Under the pieces are notes generated by a model that was not told the origin of the DNA, made no database searches, and was given only the letters and a program-made list of their open reading frames with translations. Shown here one piece after another: positions 6,644 through 10,727 of a stretch of 10,727 bases of DNA. The position numbers and the translations under genes were made by a program. Source of the stretch: Larix sibirica. Taxonomy: Eukaryota; Streptophyta; Pinopsida; Pinales; Pinaceae. The stretch covers positions 20,218-30,944 of the forward strand of contig NWUY0300020905.1 in assembly GCA_004151065.3 (NCBI GenBank), read 5' to 3'. Position 1 is the first letter of the stretch. Every line of letters starts with the position of its first letter.

Positions 6644-7555
6644 AATGTTAGGGAAGACAGGTGTTCGATCCCGTCTAGGTTAGGTTTCAGCAAACTAGGG
6701 CACAATAAAACTAATAGCAAGAAGCAGGATTACAGTAACTGAGATGACTAGAAGTGGGAGATGAATACTTGCTTGACACATGGAGGCTGAAATGGATCAA
6801 AATATGTTTATCTGGAACGTTGATCTGGTCAGCTGGTTGTCGCAGGAGAACGTTCTTTGAGTGTAAAAATAATAAAATAATGGAAATAGGGTAAAATCCC
6901 TTGTTTTCAGCGAAATAAAATACAATTTACACATCGGATGGTAGGTGTGGAGTGGACAAGATAATGCAAGGGGTGACAGGACATCTTGGATAGGTGGAAT
7001 GTGAGGACTTGAACACACAGTGACAGGTTGATGGGATGTGCTGAGCTGTAGGGAACTTACCCTTTTTTATTAGAGCGGATACCACTCTCGTTTCCAAGAG
7101 GGGTAACACATCGATGTTGAGCGGATTTACAAAACTGCTTTCAAGCTCGTGCGGCTAGTAATTACAAGGCACATGTCTTGAGTGGTTTTAGGTACAACAT
7201 GTGATCGATCTCACTTTTTGTTGTATGAAACTTTCGGCGTGTGATCAATCAAAACCGTCGATCTTGATCAATGGGTGGGGAAGTTGTACTTTTATTGGCA
7301 TAGTTAACTTCATCACTTTTCATGAGCGTGCTTGATCTCTAGGCCATTGATCTCATTCGATATCGGATGGTTGGGTGCTCTTCTGCCTTATCCCTCTTAT
7401 ATTTCCTTCTGGTTCCCAGCCATAGGTCATATATGCATACTCTTATGACTTTTGCCAAGCTCTTTTACTCCTTCATGGCTAAAAATTCCCAAAACTTTAT
7501 GTGCTCGCGCCCTACATGGACAAACTCTTTCCAAGAAAAAATTGGGTACTAACAT
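6644..7555. other. Region without recognisable genes
   Basis: No frame here has recognisable motifs or convincing coding composition on either strand. The block holds a cluster of GATC-containing words between about 7203 and 7350, and two copies of ATCGGATGGT at 6933-6942 and 7362-7371. Its position just downstream (minus sense) of the integrase remnant of element B would suit a 3' LTR of B, but I see no matching LTR at the other end to test this. Confidence 0.5.
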
Positions 7556-7720
7556 ATCCTTCAAACGTTCCTTGTGTGATTTATTAACAGTAGCTACATC
7601 CCTTCTATGCTCATATAAATATTCCAAGTATGCTAAACGTTCTTCTAATTAGGTAGTCTCTATTAAGATCTTGATAGATAACTTCAAAGACGAGATTTTA
7701 CTTTCTATGAGTATGGAGTA
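7556..7720 (-). pseudogene. Element B: integrase C-terminal remnant
   Basis: The frame reads SILIESKISSLKLSIKILIE, then a TAA at 7649-7651, then LEERLAYLEYLYEHRRDV and NKSHKERLKD. The pattern matches the part of plant gypsy integrase after the catalytic core: the LPIE-x-x-SL segment followed by a helix with LxxLxExR and then KxRxK. The following GDLVL-type module is not readable. Integrase inserts the DNA copy into chromosomes. Identification is by pattern, without the catalytic D,D,E residues, so it is moderate. Confidence 0.55.
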
Positions 7721-7791
7721 CTAATCATAAATTTCCATTTGCGTAGAATTACAATCATGATTTTCATTGTTTAGAACTATGGCTTAATAAT

Positions 7792-8037
7792 CTATCTTGG
7801 TTGCAGACAGAATAGCCCAATCCTCCTACACCTAGTTCCTTGTGTAGGTTGTAGTATTATTGATGGGTCTTCAAGGTGGGAGGTCCTAAATTGAGACACC
7901 TTCTTGATGGAATTAATAGCAACAGATGATATTGCGTGTATTTGGGTTTCATTGTCACTTAGGTTGGGTGGAGGAAAATTAAATGTTCCCATAAGAGTAG
8001 GATACACTCCCACACCAACATTTCCATAGTCCTTCAT
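7792..8037 (-). pseudogene. Element B: post-protease polyprotein segment
   Basis: An open stretch of about 80 codons continues the protease frame. It contains GNVGVGVYPTLMGTFNFPPP and ISSVAINSIKKVSQF. The VGVG...LMGTF...PPP pattern follows the protease in this plant gypsy family, by my recollection. No enzymatic motif is seen. The frame runs out at 7792 and the sequence then jumps to integrase C-terminal motifs within about 70 bases, which marks the inferred deletion. Confidence 0.6.
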
Positions 8038-8530
8038 GGAATGGCTTACTAGGGGAATATTTGTCCCAAAGTTATAAATGGACTCATTTATATGAAATGA
8101 TAACTAGTTGATGGTGACTATATTTCCCTCTTGTGGAAATTCAATCACTTGAAATATCAAATATACCACATCCATCATGGCATGAGTCCAATTCCTACCT
8201 AGTAATAGGTTCTAATCAAGTGAAGCATAAAAAAATTCCACTTCTACATTAATTGTCTTGCCCCTAGCTCTATTGGGAGAGCTGGGCTGATTCCATGTGG
8301 TTGGAATAAGTGACCATCAAAATCCTTTTTCATGTTATTGGGGGGAGTACTTCAGGTGAACCGATGGCTTTCCAACATGACAATGATATTACGCAAGTGG
8401 ATGCACCCTCATCTACAATAGTTCTATGGATGTTTGACCTTCCAATCGAAACTTGAATTTGAAAATTTGCATGGTGAGGTAAGTGAGGCTTCCAATTGTC
8501 TAAATCAAAGGTAAATATATGACCATCCAA
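8038..8530 (-). pseudogene. Element B: aspartic protease
   Basis: The active site is IVDEGASTCVISLSCWKAI, with Asp at 8411-8413 and DEGAS at 8399-8413. Upstream LPHHANFQIQVSIG forms the first strands. After a frameshift near 8330 the sequence continues with FDGHLFQPHGISPALPIEL, then a second shift near 8265 into KTINVEVEFFYASLD and NLLLGRNWTHAM, the hydrophobic-hydrophobic-Gly motif that closes retropepsin-like domains. Stops are TAG at 8212-8214 and TAG at 8104-8106. A Glu occupies the usual Thr/Ser of D-T/S-G. The domain order and motif spacing make the assignment firm; this copy is non-functional. Confidence 0.88.
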
Positions 8531-8894
8531 AGGTGCATGGACCTAATTGCTGAAATTAGGGTCTTTCATTGAGTATGACATCTCAGGAGAACTTTTAGGG
8601 TGTACATTGTACGAGGATCCTAGGCCAGATATTCCACTATGCTATAGTTTTGAGCAGCACACGCATTTGGATTGTACGCGGTTTTTTTCATAATTCCTTT
8701 CGTTATTTTGGGTATAGTATCATTTGTTGGTTTCTCTAGGTGTAATGGTTGAATTGTTTCCATTTTAGTAAACTATTTTCCTTTAGGGTCAAATGCAGTT
8801 GATTCGTAATTTTATCCCATGTCTATATGTTCATTTCCCGATGACACATGAATACTTCTCTTTGGCTCAAATTTCCCCCTTTTGAGGAGGTACC
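8531..8894 (-). pseudogene. Element B: gag-protease linker
   Basis: Coding-like fragments in shifting frames: NPNACAAQNYSIVEYLA and TMYTLKVLLRCHTQ lead by a frameshift into LDGHIFTFDLDNW and the protease. The N-terminal part includes KFEPKRSIHVSSGNEHIDMG. Several stops interrupt it, at least two of which could be Gln-codon changes. No catalytic domain is present; it is the spacer normally found between nucleocapsid and protease in this family. Confidence 0.6.
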
Positions 8895-9360
8895 CTAGTT
8901 TCCCCCTTGTGCGATTTCAAGGTTTGGGTTAGTAGCACCAATCATATGTTGATGTTGTGGAGGGAATGGATTAGTTATCACAGCTGCTTGCTTGGTAGCT
9001 TCATGTTGTGTCAATAACCTCTTAGCAACTTCTAGTTTAGGGAATAGGTAGGTCAAGTGATCCTCTGTGCATAGGTTGCATGGAAACTTAGCCTTTTTTA
9101 TTTTCTTTCTTACCCCCACTAGTGTTGTTATTATTGTTGTTGTTGTTATTTGCATTATTCTTACCCTTGTTCCCAGTTTTCGTATTCTTATTATTTTTTC
9201 CTCTGGGTTGTTGATTACCCTTTTCATTAGTCATTTGTACTAACAAAACATCTGTGGGAGGTGATAAGTCCCAATTTTCATAGGTAAAAGACATATCCAA
9301 AGCTTAACTATGTAAGGTGAGAAGTATTATTTCAAGAAATTGGTTAAAGGTTTCAAGGTT
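8895..9360 (-). pseudogene. Element B: gag C-terminus with damaged zinc knuckle
   Basis: The upstream frame reads NLETFNQFLEIILL, a TAA, then LDMSFTYENWDLSPP and a basic, Asn-rich nucleocapsid stretch with an uninterrupted run of nine Asn. A one-base shift near 9095-9110 leads into KFPCNLCTEDHLTYLFPKL. This matches a C-x2-C-x3-H-x4-C knuckle with the last Cys replaced by Phe (codon 9042-9044, TTC for TGC/TGT). The knuckle would bind packaged RNA. The gag core further upstream is not recognisable; sequence above about 9420 does not read as gag. Confidence 0.75.
9117..9156. repeat. GTT/ATT trinucleotide microsatellite
   Basis: Imperfect GTT and ATT triplets on the plus strand encode the poly-Asn run of the element B nucleocapsid on the minus strand. 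Low-complexity Asn/Lys/Gly tracts are common in gag nucleocapsid regions, and the triplet run is a likely site for slippage. Confidence 0.7.
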
Positions 9361-9420
9361 GATTATGTATTTATCGATAGAATGATGATGATAGAAGAGT
9401 TTATCCTTTCTTTTGCTTGA

Positions 9421-10367
9421 TTTACTTTAATTTTGGTTAAAGAGAATTATAATGCATGGTATTAGAGTGTAATTGTGGATTGCAGAAAATAAAGTCACGA
9501 GTTAAAGTCAATTTTCAACATTGCTCTGTTTTGAGGATCGATTTATGAACCAGTGTTGCATGATTACTACCATAGTTCTAGTGATGACAAAGCCACAACT
9601 AAATCCCACTACCAGAGTTTAACTAGTACCAATAGTTTCATATATTAATGAAGGAATGCACCGCCGATAAAAGCGGCAATTACACTATTCCCCAAGACAT
9701 TCTGAGATCCTGATCAAATTTCAGTTATCTCCACCTTTCCAAGGATGAAGGATTAGTTGTGATCGAGTTTAGACTTAGTTTAATTTCAGTATTTAGTTTT
9801 TTATCACATACTTTTTGTAATAAATATACCTTTGATATTTAAGATGCGGGTTCAGCTCTCAAGTATTTTGGAACCACTGGATACAGTGCTTTTGTAACAG
9901 GTTTATCTTATTTACACATTTTTGAAATATGAAGACTTAATCAGTTTAATGATAGTTCCTTGTTTCCTTCATTTCATGCGTGCCTAAGTTTCTTCCATTC
10001 CCGCGTTGCTTTGGGGAAGGCCCCCCTCATCACAACTAGAGGAGTTCCTGATTCATTAAATTAATTTATGTAATTCATGTTCATGCTCAGTTATAATTCA
10101 ATCATTTTATTCATCCATAAATTATGTTTCATATTCTGTAGCGTAGATCAATTGATGTTGTAGTTCCATTCATACATTGTTGTAGTTTCATGTAGAATTT
10201 GTTTCCTTCCAAATAAATTAACTTCGTAGATTACACATGCATCCTTAATATTTATTTCTGCAAGTTACAATAGCTAGATCAATTCGCATGCTTTCTTAGA
10301 TATTCCTTCATAGATTCACCTTAGTTTTACTCTGACATTTGCATAGATTCTTTACATCCAAATTAAG
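9421..10367. other. AT-rich region without recognisable genes
   Basis: No open frame of useful length or recognisable motif occurs on either strand. The block contains a copia-type PBS-like motif at 9457-9468 (plus), a small hairpin GCCG-ATAAAAG-CGGC at 9663-9677, an AATAAA at 9819-9824, and a short GC-rich patch (GGGGAAGGCCCCCC) near 10013-10026. It could be an LTR or leader of a further element, but no boundary pair is visible. Confidence 0.5.
9457..9468 (+). promoter_or_regulatory. Primer-binding-site-like motif, initiator tRNA-Met type
   Basis: TGGTATTAGAGT matches the plant consensus TGGTATCAGAGC except for two C-to-T changes, and it follows directly after a CA (9455-9456) as a PBS follows an LTR end. 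That consensus pairs with the 3' end of initiator tRNA-Met and is typical of Ty1/copia elements. No copia protein remnant is seen nearby, so the call is tentative. Confidence 0.35.
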
Positions 10368-10489
10368 TTTAAATGCTTTCATAGATCTACTTCTTCAAAT
10401 TGCAGTAGTTTAAATGCTTTCATGATTTACTTCTTCATATTGCAGTAGTCGACATGCTTTTATAGAATTATGTTTCCAAATTGCAGTAG
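10368..10489. repeat. 41-bp minisatellite, three units
   Basis: Units at 10368-10408, 10409-10448 and 10449-10489 (41, 40, 41 bp) share a CATGCTTT/AATGCTTT start, a central ATAGA-like part and the ending ATTGCAGTAG. Diverged pieces of the same pattern continue before (from about 10280) and after (to about 10530). The region is AT-rich and non-coding. Confidence 0.85.
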
Positions 10490-10727
10490 TTAATTTAAAA
10501 TAGCTTTCATAGATTTAATTTAGAAATGCTGACGTTTTCCAAAATTGATTTTCATTTCCAATTTAGGTATTTATGTTATTTGCTTTATAGTTAAAGAGTT
10601 TTGTAACTCATTCCATAGGTAGTCATTTTAGTTTGAAAAATCCTGCTATTTCATTTAGAATTCTTGATTTAGGCATGTCATGATCATGTTAACCCTCCAT
10701 TTTTAATTATAAAACCATTCCACTCCC
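10490..10727. other. AT-rich tail without recognisable features
   Basis: After a degraded fourth minisatellite-like unit, the sequence to the window end shows no gene, RNA or clear repeat on either strand. Confidence 0.5.

Larger units (their letters stand above)
7556..9360 (-). mobile_element. Element B: internally deleted Ty3/gypsy-type element
   Basis: Minus-strand order is gag C-terminus, damaged zinc knuckle, linker, protease, post-protease segment, then integrase C-terminus. The RT, RNase H and the integrase zinc finger and core that should lie between protease and the integrase tail are absent, so a large internal deletion is inferred at about 7721-7791. The protease signature (DEGAS) and gag knuckle differ from element A, so B is a separate family. 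Neither LTR was identified. Confidence 0.82.

Noticed and set aside
6655-6680. B-box-like GTTCGATCCC on the plus strand, suggesting a tRNA gene or SINE
   Set aside because: No A box at the right distance, no cloverleaf stems and no SINE tail; the motif alone is too short.
6432-6742. Plus-strand frames of 70-83 codons
   Set aside because: They overlap each other and the minus-strand frame at 6407-6643; nothing distinguishes them as coding, so they were not annotated.
6797-7109. Two overlapping minus-strand frames
   Set aside because: Unbiased composition, overlapping in different frames and no motifs.
7367-7652. Plus-strand frames opposite the integrase remnant
   Set aside because: The minus strand carries the integrase-like pattern there; the plus frames are shadows.
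1-10727. A previously undescribed multi-gene defence or biosynthetic system
   Set aside because: All recognisable coding sequence belongs to decayed retroelements or is too short and broken to support any such claim.

Overview
The window looks like intergenic DNA from a large, repeat-rich plant nuclear genome, quite possibly a gymnosperm. It is AT-rich, has no bacterial-style gene packing, and I found no intact host gene. Almost everything that can be identified is decayed Ty3/gypsy-type LTR retrotransposon in the minus orientation. Assignment to conifers rests only on overall feel; 'seed plant' is the safer statement. Two ambiguous bases (N at 273 and 1557) mark weak points in the assembly.

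Layout on the + coordinate. (1) 1-272 is a compositionally different block without genes. It holds a three-unit ~25-bp tandem repeat, a GC hairpin, an AATAAA signal, and a perfect 26-bp palindrome whose halves look like LTR termini. (2) 274-5247 is element A, read on the minus strand: PBS, gag, aspartic protease, an extra RNase H-like domain, reverse transcriptase, a second RNase H, and the start of the integrase linker, where it stops dead at the N at 273. A candidate 5' LTR occupies 5247 to about 6180-6283. (3) 6151-6643 holds two minus-strand coding-like remnants I cannot name. (4) 6644-7555 has no recognisable gene. (5) 7556 to about 9360 is element B, a second and clearly different Ty3/gypsy family, also minus: gag C-terminus with a damaged zinc knuckle, a protease with a DEGAS active site, a post-protease segment, then directly the C-terminal part of integrase, with the RT and RNase H section missing. 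(6) About 9420-10727 is AT-rich non-coding DNA with a copia-like primer-binding motif on the plus strand and a 41-bp minisatellite.

Both elements are dead, with many stops and frameshifts, so no proteins act together here. The most interesting points are the domain order of element A (an extra RNase H between protease and RT, paired with an original RNase H lacking its third acidic residue), the N-linked 73-bp duplication inside the RT, the abrupt junction at N273, and the palindrome at 175-200. I did not find a convincing new functional system.
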